Shown piece by piece: positions 1 to 7,537 of a stretch of 64,000 nucleotides of DNA. The translations under genes and the position numbers were made by a program. This stretch comes from Microcella alkalica (GTDB taxonomy: Bacteria; Actinomycetota; Actinomycetes; Actinomycetales; Microbacteriaceae). The stretch is from assembly GCF_014595885.1 (NCBI RefSeq), contig NZ_JABUKC010000004.1:124001-188000 (forward strand). Reading direction: 5' to 3'. The stretch's first letter is position 1. Each line of letters begins with the position of its first letter. The notes below the pieces were generated by a model. It did no database searches and had not been told where the DNA came from. It saw nothing but the letters and a program-made list of their open reading frames with translations.

Positions 1-391
1 AGTTCTCGATGAGCGCGGCGCCGAGCAGGATGAACACGCCGCGGAAGATCAGCGCCAGGATGATGCCGACCATCAGCACCTCCTGCTGCATCTTCTTGGG
101 CACCGCGAACTGGGCCATGATGATGACGAACACGAAGAGGTTGTCGATCGAGAGGCTGTACTCGGTCAGCCAGCCGGCGACGAACTCGCCGCCCGCGTCG
201 GGGCCCACGAAGGCGAACATCATGCCGGCGAAGACGAGCGCGAGCGCCACGTAGAAGGCGACCCAGAGACCCGACTCCTTCGGGCTCGGCACGTGCGGCC
301 GCTTGACGACGAGCAGCAGATCGGCGAGCAGGATCAGGCTCAGCACGACGAACGAGCCGATCTCGAACCAGACGGGGATGACGTAGTCCAC
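1..391 (-). CDS. TerC family integral membrane protein (3' end outside window)
   Basis: The N-terminal 130 residues are visible and the gene runs off the left edge. The start is GTG at 391, preceded by GGAAGG five bases upstream. The translation opens VDYVIPVWFEIG, has hydrophobic segments at about residues 10-30, 45-65 and 82-105, and carries the acidic membrane motif EYSLSIDNLFVF typical of TerC/Alx proteins, where the Asp lies inside the membrane. This family is linked to tellurite resistance and manganese efflux or metal loading of exported proteins. The metal transported here cannot be decided from the sequence. Confidence 0.85.
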   Translation of the reverse strand, partial: MDYVIPVWFEIGSFVVLSLILLADLLLVVKRPHVPSPKESGLWVAFYVALALVFAGMMFAFVGPDAGGEFVAGWLTEYSLSIDNLFVFVIIMAQFAVPKKMQQEVLMVGIILALIFRGVFILLGAALIEN

Positions 392-574
392 GAAGGCCTT
401 CCGGGGGGGTGGTGACGGAGCCGCGGGGGGCGGCGAACTGGGCGAGTCTACCCGCGCGAGCGGCGCGCGCTCTGGGCGGGCGTCCGGGAAGCGCGCGGCG
501 AGCATCCGCCCCCGCGGCCGCGCCGCACGCGCACCGCGCACGCGCTGGGCCCGTGCCGCGCCGGCGAGAATGAC

Positions 575-601
575 GAAACCCCCGGCATGACCGGGGGTTT
601 C
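575..601. terminator. Rho-independent-like hairpin after tRNA-Glu
   Basis: An 11-bp perfect stem (GAAACCCCCGG / CCGGGGGTTTC) closes a 5-base loop. Because both arms are flanked by A or T runs it could work in either direction. It lies 6 bases past the 3' end of tRNA-Glu, the likely user. The rest of 392-606 has no gene I can support. Confidence 0.7.
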
Positions 602-606
602 GTGTC

Positions 607-682
607 TGGTGACCCCAGCGGGATTCGAACCCGCGTTACCGCCGTGAGAGGGCGGCGTACTAGGCCGCTATACGATGGGGCC
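607..682 (-). tRNA. tRNA-Glu (anticodon CTC), CCA encoded
   Basis: A complete cloverleaf can be folded. The 7-bp acceptor stem is GGCCCCA with TGGGGTC (one G-U), the anticodon loop is CTCTCAC with CTC at positions 34-36, and the T-arm has the GGTTCGAATCC core. Discriminator A and an encoded CCA (607-609) end the gene. It reads GAG, the dominant Glu codon in this GC-rich DNA. Confidence 0.95.
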
Positions 683-697
683 GTTCGCGACTGGACG

Positions 698-727
698 AGT
701 ATGGCATAGGTGCCGAGCGGATTCCAA
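698..727 (-). promoter_or_regulatory. Promoter of tRNA-Glu
   Basis: On the minus strand TTGGAA (727-722) is followed by an 18-base spacer and CATACT (703-698), both close to sigma-70 consensus. Transcription would begin around ten bases before the mature tRNA end. No other gene starts nearby. Confidence 0.55.
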
Positions 728-769
728 AACGACTGCCTCGGCACGCGACCCCCTCTCCTCCGCGGCCGC

Positions 770-1744
770 TCAGGGCGCCGGAGCGAGCACGCGCAGCGCC
801 CCCGGCTCGACCGTGACGTCGATCGGCAGCGGCGCGATGCGCTCGCCGTCGGCGTACGCGACGATGCCGTCGGCCTCGATGCGGATGCTGCGCCCGCGCC
901 GCATGATCACGCGCGGGTCGGTCACGTGCGTGCCCGCGAACACGCGCGGGAAGATGCGCAGGAACGCCAGCCGCCCGAGGGGGCGCACGATCATGACGTC
1001 GAGCAGGCCGTCGTCGAGCAGCGCGTCCGGTGTGACGCGCATGCCGCCGCCGAGCGAGGTGTTGTTGCCGACTGAGACGAGCAGCGCGCGCTCGCGCAGC
1101 TCCTCCCCGTCGATCACGAGCCGGTACGCGATCGGGCGCAGCCGGGCGAGCTCGATGAGCAGCGCGACCGTGTAGCGGCTGCGGCCGCGCGGGCGGCGCA
1201 GGCGGTTCGCGCGCTCGTTGACGATCGCGTCGAAGCCGGCCGAGAGCACGCACGCGAAGCGGCGGGAGCCGCCGGGGCGGCCGGCCCCGCCGATCGAGGC
1301 GGTTCCGGCGGTGCCGGTGGTGCCGGCGGGCGACGCGGTGCCGTGATCGATGCGGGCCGCGTCGATGACGCGGGGGCCGTGATCGAGGGCGTCGAGCATC
1401 CGCTCGATCGCCGCCTCGGGGTCGTTGAGGGGGATGCCCAGCCCGCGCGCCATGTCGTTGCCGGTGCCGCTCGGCACGATGCCCAGCCGGGTGCCCGTGC
1501 CGGCGGTGAGCTCGACGCCGAGGTTGACCATGCCGTCGCCGCCGACCACGACGAGGGCGTCGACTCCGGAGGCGAGCCTGGCCGCGGCGGCAGCCCGCAC
1601 CGCCTCGAGGCTCGGCTCGACGAGCTCGTGCACGACGTGCCCGCGCTCGCGCAGGAGGGCGACCACGCGAGGGCCGACCTCGCGGCCGCGACCGAAGGAG
1701 GCCGTGGGGTTGATCGCCACCGCGAGCGTGCGCACCGTCGTCAC
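770..1744 (-). CDS. Diacylglycerol/lipid kinase family protein (YegS-like)
   Basis: This 324-residue protein has the catalytic domain of diacylglycerol-kinase-like lipid kinases in its first 130 residues. It includes the nucleotide-binding VVVGGDGMVN (usually GGDGT, so Met replaces Thr) and GIVPSGTGNDMARGLG. The C-terminal beta-rich half has the SVGNNTSLGGGMRVTPDA and DDGLLDVMIV blocks of the family. It likely phosphorylates a lipid at the membrane; the substrate is not predictable. The start is GTG at 1744; a CATAAT box at 1758-1753 would put the transcript start within a couple of bases of it. A Gly/Thr/Ala-rich insert near residues 140-160 is a low-complexity loop. Confidence 0.85.
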   Translation of the reverse strand: MTTVRTLAVAINPTASFGRGREVGPRVVALLRERGHVVHELVEPSLEAVRAAAAARLASGVDALVVVGGDGMVNLGVELTAGTGTRLGIVPSGTGNDMARGLGIPLNDPEAAIERMLDALDHGPRVIDAARIDHGTASPAGTTGTAGTASIGGAGRPGGSRRFACVLSAGFDAIVNERANRLRRPRGRSRYTVALLIELARLRPIAYRLVIDGEELRERALLVSVGNNTSLGGGMRVTPDALLDDGLLDVMIVRPLGRLAFLRIFPRVFAGTHVTDPRVIMRRGRSIRIEADGIVAYADGERIAPLPIDVTVEPGALRVLAPAP

Positions 1745-1820
1745 ACCTGCCGATTATGGGGGCGGAACGGTCGTGCGCGGCGCGCGGCGGGCATCCGCCC
1801 GGTCGGCGCGTCGCGGCGCG

Positions 1821-2102
1821 TCAGCTGCCGCGGTTGTTCTGCAGCTCGAAGACGGCGAGCAGCTCGGCGACGGCCCTCTCGCGCTCGTCGCCGCCGGCGT
1901 CGAACATGTCGGTCACGTGCGTGCGCAGGTGGTTCTCGACGAGCAGCTTGTTGAGGCTGCGCAGGCTCTTCTGGATGGCGAGCGACTGCGTGATGATGTC
2001 GACGCAGTACTCGTCGGCCTCGATCATGCGCTCGATGCCGCGCATCTGGCCCTGCAGGATCCGCGCGCGGTGGAGTGAGCGCTTCTTGATGTCGTCGATC
2101 AT
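1821..2102 (-). CDS. Metal-sensing repressor, CsoR/RcnR/FrmR family (DUF156)
   Basis: A 93-residue all-helical repressor starting MIDDIKKRSL, with the family's RILQGQMRGIERMIE helix. Metal ligand positions are Cys33, His58 and His62, spaced as in the family (+25, +29). Copper-sensing CsoR proteins carry Cys at the last position, so the C-H-H set is closer to RcnR-type nickel/cobalt sensors, although the extra N-terminal His of RcnR is not seen. The ATG at 2102 is six bases after the box TACGCT, implying a leaderless transcript. The G/C-tract palindrome at 2112-2128 overlaps this box, so autorepression is likely. It is divergent from the MBL-fold gene. No efflux gene is adjacent. Confidence 0.88.
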   Translation of the reverse strand: MIDDIKKRSLHRARILQGQMRGIERMIEADEYCVDIITQSLAIQKSLRSLNKLLVENHLRTHVTDMFDAGGDERERAVAELLAVFELQNNRGS

Positions 2103-2108
2103 CCGGTA

Positions 2109-2128
2109 AGCGTACCCCCCGGGGGTAC
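2109..2128 (-). promoter_or_regulatory. Core promoter plus CsoR-type operator
   Basis: The minus-10 box TACGCT occupies 2114-2109 for the minus-strand repressor gene. The inverted repeat GTACCCCC-C-GGGGGTAC covers 2112-2128, a G/C tract flanked by TA as in operators of this repressor family. The overlap would let the apo-repressor block RNA polymerase. The opposite gene's minus-10 (TACCGT, 2164-2169) is about 36 bases away, so both directions could be controlled. Confidence 0.65.
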
Positions 2129-2175
2129 CGGTGCGGTAGGGGCGCGCACACGGCTGGCGCGAGTACCGTGACGGC

Positions 2176-2808
2176 ATGATCCTCACCAAGCACGAGCACG
2201 CCTGCCTGGAGCTCGAGAAGGAGGGCGCGCGTCTCGTCGTCGACCCCGGCCTGTTCGCCGCCCCCTTCGACGCCCCCGGCCTCGTCGCCGTCGTCGTCAC
2301 GCACGAGCACGCCGACCACGTCACGCCCGAGCACCTCGACCGGCTCCTCGCCGCCTCCCCCGACGCCGCCCTCTTCGCGCCCGCCGGTGTCGCCGCCGCG
2401 CACCCGGGCTACGACTGGCAGGTCGTCGCCGCGGGGGATGCCCGTGAGGCGGGGCCGTTCCGGCTCGCCTTCTCGGGCGGTCGGCACGCGGTCATCCACG
2501 CGAGCATCCCCGTCATCGACAACCTCGGCGTCATGATCGACGACGCGCTGTACTACCCGGGCGACTCGTTCACCGACCCCGGCGTGCCGGTCGACGTGCT
2601 CGCGGTGCCGGCGAGCGCGCCGTGGCTCAAGATCGGCGAGGTCATGGACTACCTGAACGCGGTGCGGCCGCGCCGGGCGTTCCCGACGCACGAGCGGGTG
2701 AACTCCGACGCGGGCAACGCGATGGCGAACGGGCGCATCCAGCACGTCGTCGAGCAGCACGGCGGGCGCTTCTTCCCGCTCGTCGCGGGCGACGCGCTCG
2801 AGGTCTAG
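2176..2808 (+). CDS. MBL-fold metal-dependent hydrolase (UPF0173-like)
   Basis: A 210-residue metallo-beta-lactamase fold protein. The metal-binding motif THEHADH is at residues 42-48, with later ligands in the GGRHAVIH, YYPGDSF and FPTHER segments. Members of this group are single-domain hydrolases of mostly unknown substrate. ATG 2176 follows TACCGT by six bases, so the mRNA is probably leaderless. The gene ends convergently with the next one and the two stop codons share the tetranucleotide CTAG (2805-2808). Its divergent pairing with a metal-sensor gene suggests, but does not prove, metal-linked expression. Confidence 0.8.
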   Translation: MILTKHEHACLELEKEGARLVVDPGLFAAPFDAPGLVAVVVTHEHADHVTPEHLDRLLAASPDAALFAPAGVAAAHPGYDWQVVAAGDAREAGPFRLAFSGGRHAVIHASIPVIDNLGVMIDDALYYPGDSFTDPGVPVDVLAVPASAPWLKIGEVMDYLNAVRPRRAFPTHERVNSDAGNAMANGRIQHVVEQHGGRFFPLVAGDALEV

Positions 2809-3887
2809 GGAGCGACGCTCGCCGGGACGGCGACGGCGCGGGTGCGCCGACGCGCGTCGCGCCGAGCCGTAGCCAGCACAACCCCCGCGGCGACCGCGGT
2901 GAGCGCGGCGGTGGCGATCGCGAGCGACAGCGTGAGGGCATCCGGCGCGACGATCGACTGCCCGCGCAGGGCCTGCTGCGTCACGTTCGCGACGACCGCC
3001 GCGAACGCCGCCGCGCCCACGAGCACGAGGCGTCGGCGCACCTCAGCCGAGGCGAGCACGCGTGCGCGTCGGGCGGCGAGCTCGAGCAGCAGCGCGAGCA
3101 GCGGCAGCGCCTGCAGCGCGTGCATGCCGACGAAGTGAGGGATGCGCAGGTCGCCGGCGACCGTGCTCCAGCCGAGCAGCGGCAGGCCGGGGCCACCATC
3201 GGGCAGGCCGACGGTGTGCGCCCCGGCGACGCCTTGGAAGTCGGCCAGCTGAGCGCTCGTCGGCCCCGTCATGAGGAACCCGAGCGCGAGTCCCACGAGC
3301 GACAGCAGGATGCCCGCCCGCAGTGACGCCCGACGGGCCGCGTCGGCGCCGGGGCTGCGCCACAGCACGACCCCTGCGACGAGCGTGGCGACCCACAGCG
3401 TCGTGATCGCGCTCGCCATGATCGACCACGCCGTCGTCGCGAGCGGCGTGTCGACCATGAAGTGGCTGCGCAGGCCCGCCGCGGCGAAGCCGACGATGAT
3501 GACGAGCTCGATCGCGAGGGTCACGGCGATGACCGTGCCCGCCCACCACGCGATTCGCCGGGTGCGACGGCGGCCCGGCAGCGCCGTGAGGTGCCCGAGC
3601 AGCCACGCCCACGTCGCGGCGTAGATCGTGCCCGAGATCGCGAACTTCAGCGGCTTCTCCCACAGCGGCCGGCCGACGAGCTCGCGGCCGTCGACCGCGT
3701 AGCCGACCGCGGCGACGATCGTCAGCACGGCCAGGGCCGCCGCGAGCGCGAGCAGCGGCCGGTGCCACTGCTGCGGCGGCAGGTCGAGCCGCCAGTCGGG
3801 CCGCCAGTCGGCGCGCCCGGTGAGCGTCAGGTCGCCATCGGCGTCGTGGTCGTGGTCGTGGGTGAATGCTCGGGTCTCGTTCAGCAC
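2805..3887 (-). CDS. Unknown polytopic membrane protein coupled to a MerR regulator
   Basis: A 360-residue protein with about eight hydrophobic segments. The cytoplasmic N-terminus is rich in His and Asp (FTHDHDHDADGD), a possible metal-binding patch. Recognisable conserved-looking blocks are WEKPLKFAISGTIYA after the first membrane segment, LRSHFMVD and RIPHFVGMHALQALPL. The two His residues in the last block sit in a membrane helix, the kind of placement used for haem or metal binding, but I cannot assign a family. It overlaps the upstream merR-like gene by 7 bases, so the two are translationally coupled and the protein is probably that regulator's target. Confidence 0.6.
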   Translation of the reverse strand: MLNETRAFTHDHDHDADGDLTLTGRADWRPDWRLDLPPQQWHRPLLALAAALAVLTIVAAVGYAVDGRELVGRPLWEKPLKFAISGTIYAATWAWLLGHLTALPGRRRTRRIAWWAGTVIAVTLAIELVIIVGFAAAGLRSHFMVDTPLATTAWSIMASAITTLWVATLVAGVVLWRSPGADAARRASLRAGILLSLVGLALGFLMTGPTSAQLADFQGVAGAHTVGLPDGGPGLPLLGWSTVAGDLRIPHFVGMHALQALPLLALLLELAARRARVLASAEVRRRLVLVGAAAFAAVVANVTQQALRGQSIVAPDALTLSLAIATAALTAVAAGVVLATARRDARRRTRAVAVPASVAP

Positions 3888-4570
3888 GGCGTGTCCTGTC
3901 GGTCGTGGTCGAGGTCGGGGGCGGGGAACCGCTCGAGCGAGGCGTGCTCCTGGGCCGCTCGGCGCAGCCCCGCGGCGAGCGCGTCGCCGAGCACGGTGCC
4001 GACGATGACGACGTCGACCATCTCGGTGCGGTCGCCGCGCGAGCGCTCGCCCGCCGCGGCGACGGCGGCGAGGTCGGCGCGGGCCACGAGCTCGGCGGCG
4101 TCGGCGTAGGCGTCGAGGGCCTCCAGCAGAGCATCCTGGCCGAGAGCGACGTAGGCGTCGAGGACGCGGGCGGCCATGGCGAGCCCGGGGTTCTCGCGGT
4201 GCACACGCCAGCCGCGGCGCGCGCAGAGCTCGTCGATCAGGCGGCGGCCGGTGCCGCTCGGCGACTCTTCCTCCGGAGCGCTCGAGGGCGCGAGACGCTC
4301 GGTCACGGCGCGCTGGGCGATGCCAAGAACGGAGTGCACGGGCAGGTCGTCGCGTTGCATCGCCGAGACGACCTCGGCGGCGCGGGCGACAGGCAGCCCG
4401 CCGACGTCGATGAGCGCCCGGACGAGGCGCACGCGATTGATGTGACTCTCGTCGTACTGCGCCTGATTGGGGCTCGTGCGCTCGCCGGCGTGCAGCAGGC
4501 CCTCGCGCAGGTAGAACTTCAGCGTCGGCACCGGGGTGGCCGTCGCCGTGCTCAGCTCGCTCATCCTCAT
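3881..4570 (-). CDS. MerR family transcriptional regulator
   Basis: A 229-residue protein with an N-terminal MerR winged helix-turn-helix: STATATPVPTLKFYLREGLL and then YDESHINRVRLVRALIDVGGL. The C-terminal half (about 110-229) is an uncharacterised effector domain with no Cys-rich metal loop. Translation can begin at ATG 4570 or two codons later. ATG 4570 lies exactly six bases after the box TACGCT, so a leaderless message starting at 4570 is favoured. It overlaps and presumably controls the downstream membrane gene. A 12-bp perfect palindrome in its own promoter spacer suggests autoregulation. Confidence 0.85.
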   Translation of the reverse strand: MRMSELSTATATPVPTLKFYLREGLLHAGERTSPNQAQYDESHINRVRLVRALIDVGGLPVARAAEVVSAMQRDDLPVHSVLGIAQRAVTERLAPSSAPEEESPSGTGRRLIDELCARRGWRVHRENPGLAMAARVLDAYVALGQDALLEALDAYADAAELVARADLAAVAAAGERSRGDRTEMVDVVIVGTVLGDALAAGLRRAAQEHASLERFPAPDLDHDRQDTPC

Positions 4571-4576
4571 GTGGAT

Positions 4577-4605
4577 AGCGTAACTATCGATAGTGCTGAT
4601 GTCTA
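4577..4605 (-). promoter_or_regulatory. merR-like gene promoter with operator in the spacer
   Basis: Minus-strand boxes are TAGACA (4605-4600) and TACGCT (4582-4577) with a 17-base spacer. The spacer contains the perfect palindrome ACTATCGATAGT (4583-4594), directly next to the minus-10. MerR regulators bind between the two boxes, so this is a plausible autoregulatory site. Confidence 0.65.
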
Positions 4606-4648
4606 TACCTGGATGCTGTCGCGCGCAGGGACGAGCATCCGCCCCGCG

Positions 4649-5581
4649 TCAGGCGCGATCGAGCGCGTCGATGTAGCGCAGCACGATGCCCTCACGCAGC
4701 GCCCACGGCGAGATCGTGAGCGTCGGCACGTCGAAGACCTTCATCGCCGTGCGCAGCAGGATGGCCCCGGCGAGGATCTGGTAGCCGCGCTCGGGCGTGA
4801 TGCCGGGCAAGTACTGCCGCACCTCCGAGGGCATCTCGCGCAGGGTCGGCTCCCACTCCTTGAGGCCTTCGTAGCGGATTGGCGCCGCCTCGCCCGTGAG
4901 CGGGTCGGCGGGACCGCCGACGAGCCTGCCGAGCGAGCGGATCGTCTTCGACGTGCCGACGACGCGCGTCGGCCGGGGCCGGTCGGCGAAGACCGTGTCG
5001 CGCGCTTCGGTGAAGACGGCGCGGGCGTGCGCGCGCAGGGCGGAGACGGCCTCGCGGGCGGGCGGGGCGTCGCGCAGGTGGTTGATCGTGACGCGGCCGG
5101 CGCCGAGGGGCAGCGAGACCTGCACGTCGGGGTACTCGTCGGCACCCTGCGCGATCTCGAACGAGCCGCCGCCGATGTCAAACAGCAGGATCTCGCCCGC
5201 CGACCAGCCGAACCAGCGCCGCACGGCGAGCATCGTGATGCGCGCCTCGTCGTCGCCCGAGAGCACCTGCAGCTCGACGCCCGTCTCGCGGGCGATGCGC
5301 GCGAGCACCTGCTCGCCGTTGGCGGCCTCGCGGATCGCCGAGGTCGCGGTCGAGATGACGTCGTCGACGCCGATCTCGGCGACCGTCGCCGCCGCGCTGC
5401 CGATCGCGTCGATGAGCAGTCGCTGGCCCTCCTCGACGATCGCGCCCTCGGCGTCGAGGAACCGCATGAGCCGCAGCGTCGAGCGCTCGGAGTGGTACGG
5501 CACAGGGCTCGCGCCGGGGTGCGCGTCGACGACGAGCAGGTGGACGGTGTTCGAGCCGACGTCGATGACTCCGAGGCGCAT
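4649..5581 (-). CDS. Ppx/GppA phosphatase family protein (exopolyphosphatase-like)
   Basis: A 310-residue protein of the actin-like ASKHA fold. It starts MRLGVIDVGSNTVHLLVVD, the phosphate-1 loop, and has the second loop in LLFDIGGGSFEIAQG. STATSAIREAANG is the usual region between them, and GYQILAGAILL and WALREGIVL close the family pattern. The family hydrolyses polyphosphate or pppGpp; which one applies here cannot be read. At about 310 residues it is the short form, without the C-terminal HD-like domain of E. coli Ppx. ATG 5581 is six bases after TAGCCT (5593-5588), a leaderless arrangement. Confidence 0.87.
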   Translation of the reverse strand: MRLGVIDVGSNTVHLLVVDAHPGASPVPYHSERSTLRLMRFLDAEGAIVEEGQRLLIDAIGSAAATVAEIGVDDVISTATSAIREAANGEQVLARIARETGVELQVLSGDDEARITMLAVRRWFGWSAGEILLFDIGGGSFEIAQGADEYPDVQVSLPLGAGRVTINHLRDAPPAREAVSALRAHARAVFTEARDTVFADRPRPTRVVGTSKTIRSLGRLVGGPADPLTGEAAPIRYEGLKEWEPTLREMPSEVRQYLPGITPERGYQILAGAILLRTAMKVFDVPTLTISPWALREGIVLRYIDALDRA

Positions 5582-5611
5582 GCCTGCAGGCTACGCGGAG
5601 AGGAGGACTTG

Positions 5612-5683
5612 CTGGGGTACCTGGACTCGAACCAAGAACAACTGAACCAGAATCAGCCGTGTTGCCAATTACACCATACCCCA
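5612..5683 (-). tRNA. tRNA-Gln (anticodon CTG)
   Basis: The acceptor stem is TGGGGTA with TACCCCA (7 bp), the D-stem is GTGT/ACAC, the anticodon loop TTCTGGT gives CTG, and the T-arm loop is TTCGAGT. The discriminator is G, followed by CAA, so CCA is not encoded, unlike the tRNA-Glu gene at 607-682. The flank 5684-5829 contains a GGCCCGC/GCGGGCC hairpin at 5721-5736 and no gene that I can support. Confidence 0.93.
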
Positions 5684-5829
5684 CCGGGGTATCGCGGGCC
5701 GGGGCCCTCGATCGCCGGGAGGCCCGCGAGCGGGCCGAGAAGCGAGTTTACCCTACCGGGTGAGCGGGCACGAACGCGGGCCTCCGCCCGGGCGCGCCCC
5801 GGGCATCCGACGCCCTGAGCAGTGGGGGC

Positions 5830-6510
5830 TCACTCGACGCTCACGACGATCTCAGCCCCGCAGTACGCCTCGGGGAAGCACACGATGTCGACGCGCGTGG
5901 GCAGCCCGATGCGGTCGCCCGTGCCCGTCGAGAGTGGCTGCTGCACGCCCGACTGCTGGGCCGCGACGACAAGATCGGTGAGAGTGCCGGGCTCGAGCGG
6001 CGCGAAGCCGAAGCGCTCGGCGCTGTCGTTCGCGAACGCCTCGACGTCGCGGAAGGTCGGGAAGGCGCCAGCGGCTCCCCCGCGCGTCGGCTGAATGCGC
6101 AGCTCGCGAACGGCCCCGCCCTCGGTCACGATCGCGAACGCCGGCGTCGTGAAGCGCGCCCCGCGCTCGCCCGACGTCGTGAGCAGCACCAGCCGGTAGT
6201 CCAGATCCTGCGGGTGCGGCCCGATGACGAGCTCACCCTCGGCGGGCAGCCCGAGCGGCTCGGTCTCGACGGGCAGCTCGCGCAGATCGAGGCGCGGGAT
6301 GCGCTGCTCGTCGATGTACGCCAGCCCCTCCTCGGTGAACACCGAGAAGTTGAGCTCATCGACCTCGTCGGTCTCGGCCGGGCCGGGCCCTGCCTGCAGC
6401 CGGGGTCCCTCGGTCACGGCGAAGATGACGACCCCCACGATGACAATCGACAGCAGCACGGCCGGGATCCACCGCGCCCACGCGGGAACCCGTGAGGGGA
6501 AGTCGGACAT
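5830..6510 (-). CDS. Unknown single-pass membrane-anchored protein
   Basis: A 226-residue protein I do not recognise. A short basic N-terminus is followed by one membrane helix (about residues 12-33, WIPAVLLSIVIVGVVIFAV), so the remainder is expected outside the cell. The outer part is acidic and appears to have two repeats of a beta-rich arrangement. Two Cys residues near the C-terminus (VCFPEAYCGAE) could form a disulfide, suiting an extracytoplasmic location. ATG 6510 follows TAGGCT by six bases, so the gene has its own leaderless promoter. It is divergent from the cytochrome gene. Confidence 0.6.
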   Translation of the reverse strand: MSDFPSRVPAWARWIPAVLLSIVIVGVVIFAVTEGPRLQAGPGPAETDEVDELNFSVFTEEGLAYIDEQRIPRLDLRELPVETEPLGLPAEGELVIGPHPQDLDYRLVLLTTSGERGARFTTPAFAIVTEGGAVRELRIQPTRGGAAGAFPTFRDVEAFANDSAERFGFAPLEPGTLTDLVVAAQQSGVQQPLSTGTGDRIGLPTRVDIVCFPEAYCGAEIVVSVE

Positions 6511-6592
6511 CCCGCCAGCCTAGCCGCGGCGCGCCGACGCGACCCGCCCCTCCCCCAGCCTCGCTCCCGCGCCGCGCGCTACGGTAAGAGCC

Positions 6593-7537
6593 GTGCCGCG
6601 CCCGACCGCCTCCCGCCGCCGAGCCGTGGTCGTCGCCGTCGCCGCGGCCCTCGCCGCGCTCGCGGGCGCGATGCTCGCGGCGCGGGCGTTCCTCGACAGC
6701 CCGGCCGGGGCATCCTTCATCAGCACCTACCCGGGCGCGTACGACCCGCCGCCCGGCACCCCCGAGGGGTTCCCCGCCTGGCTGCGCTGGACGCACTGGC
6801 TCAGCGCCTTCTTCCTGCTCTTCATCGTCAGCTCGGGCCTGCACCTGCGCGCCGGGCAGCGCCCGCCCGCGTTCGTGACGCGGCGCACCCTCGGCCCGAT
6901 CGTCGCCAGGAATCCGGCCCGACTCGGCCTGCACGCGTGGTGGCACATGATCGTCGACACGCTCTGGGTCGCGACCGGCGTCGTCTACGTCATCGCCCTC
7001 GTCGCGAGCGGGCACTGGCAGCGGCTCGTGCCCACCGACCTCGCCGTCGTGCCGAACGCGCTCTCGTCAGCGCTGCAGTACCTCGCCCTCGACTGGCCCG
7101 ACCACGACACCTGGACGCGCTACAACAGCCTGCAACAGCTCTTCTACGCGGCCACCGTCGTCATCGCCTCGCCGCTCGCGCTCGTCACCGGACTGCGCCT
7201 GTCGCCGGTGTGGCCGAAGCGGTGGATGCGCGCCCGCGGGCCGCTCGGCGACGCCGCGGCTCGCCGCACCCACCGCCTCGTGCTCTGGTACTTCGTGGCC
7301 TTCACCGTGGCGCACGTCGCGCTCGTGCTGCTCACGGGAGCGCGCGAGAACCTCAACGGCATCTACGCCGGCGTCGACGACGCCGAGAGCTGGCTCGGGG
7401 TCGGGCTCTTCGCGCTCTCCACGGGCGTCATGGCCGCGGCGTGGGCGCTGCTGCGGCCGCCCGCGCAGATCGCGATCGCGCAGAAGGTCGCCGACGTGCG
7501 GGTCTTGCCCGCGCCGCCGGCGACGGCGAAGCGCTAG
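6593..7537 (+). CDS. Cytochrome b/b6-domain membrane protein (cytochrome b561-like)
   Basis: A 314-residue membrane protein beginning with a Sec-type or anchor helix (residues 8-30), then four more helices with His residues at positions used by b-type cytochromes: [26 protein letters not shown] and [11 protein letters not shown]. These His pairs probably hold haem b and pass electrons between a soluble partner and quinone, as in hydrogenase/formate-dehydrogenase gamma-type subunits. No partner oxidoreductase gene is adjacent. The start is GTG 6593, with TACGGT seven bases upstream. The stop overlaps that of gltX in a shared CTAG. Confidence 0.75.
   Translation: MPRPTASRRRAVVVAVAAALAALAGAMLAARAFLDSPAGASFISTYPGAYDPPPGTPEGFPAWLRWTHWLSAFFLLFIVSSGLHLRAGQRPPAFVTRRTLGPIVARNPARLGLHAWWHMIVDTLWVATGVVYVIALVASGHWQRLVPTDLAVVPNALSSALQYLALDWPDHDTWTRYNSLQQLFYAATVVIASPLALVTGLRLSPVWPKRWMRARGPLGDAAARRTHRLVLWYFVAFTVAHVALVLLTGARENLNGIYAGVDDAESWLGVGLFALSTGVMAAAWALLRPPAQIAIAQKVADVRVLPAPPATAKR

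Noticed and set aside
5721-5736. GGCCCGC/GCGGGCC hairpin as an attachment site at tRNA-Gln
   Set aside because: No integrase, duplicated tRNA end or foreign gene is nearby, so no integration can be supported.
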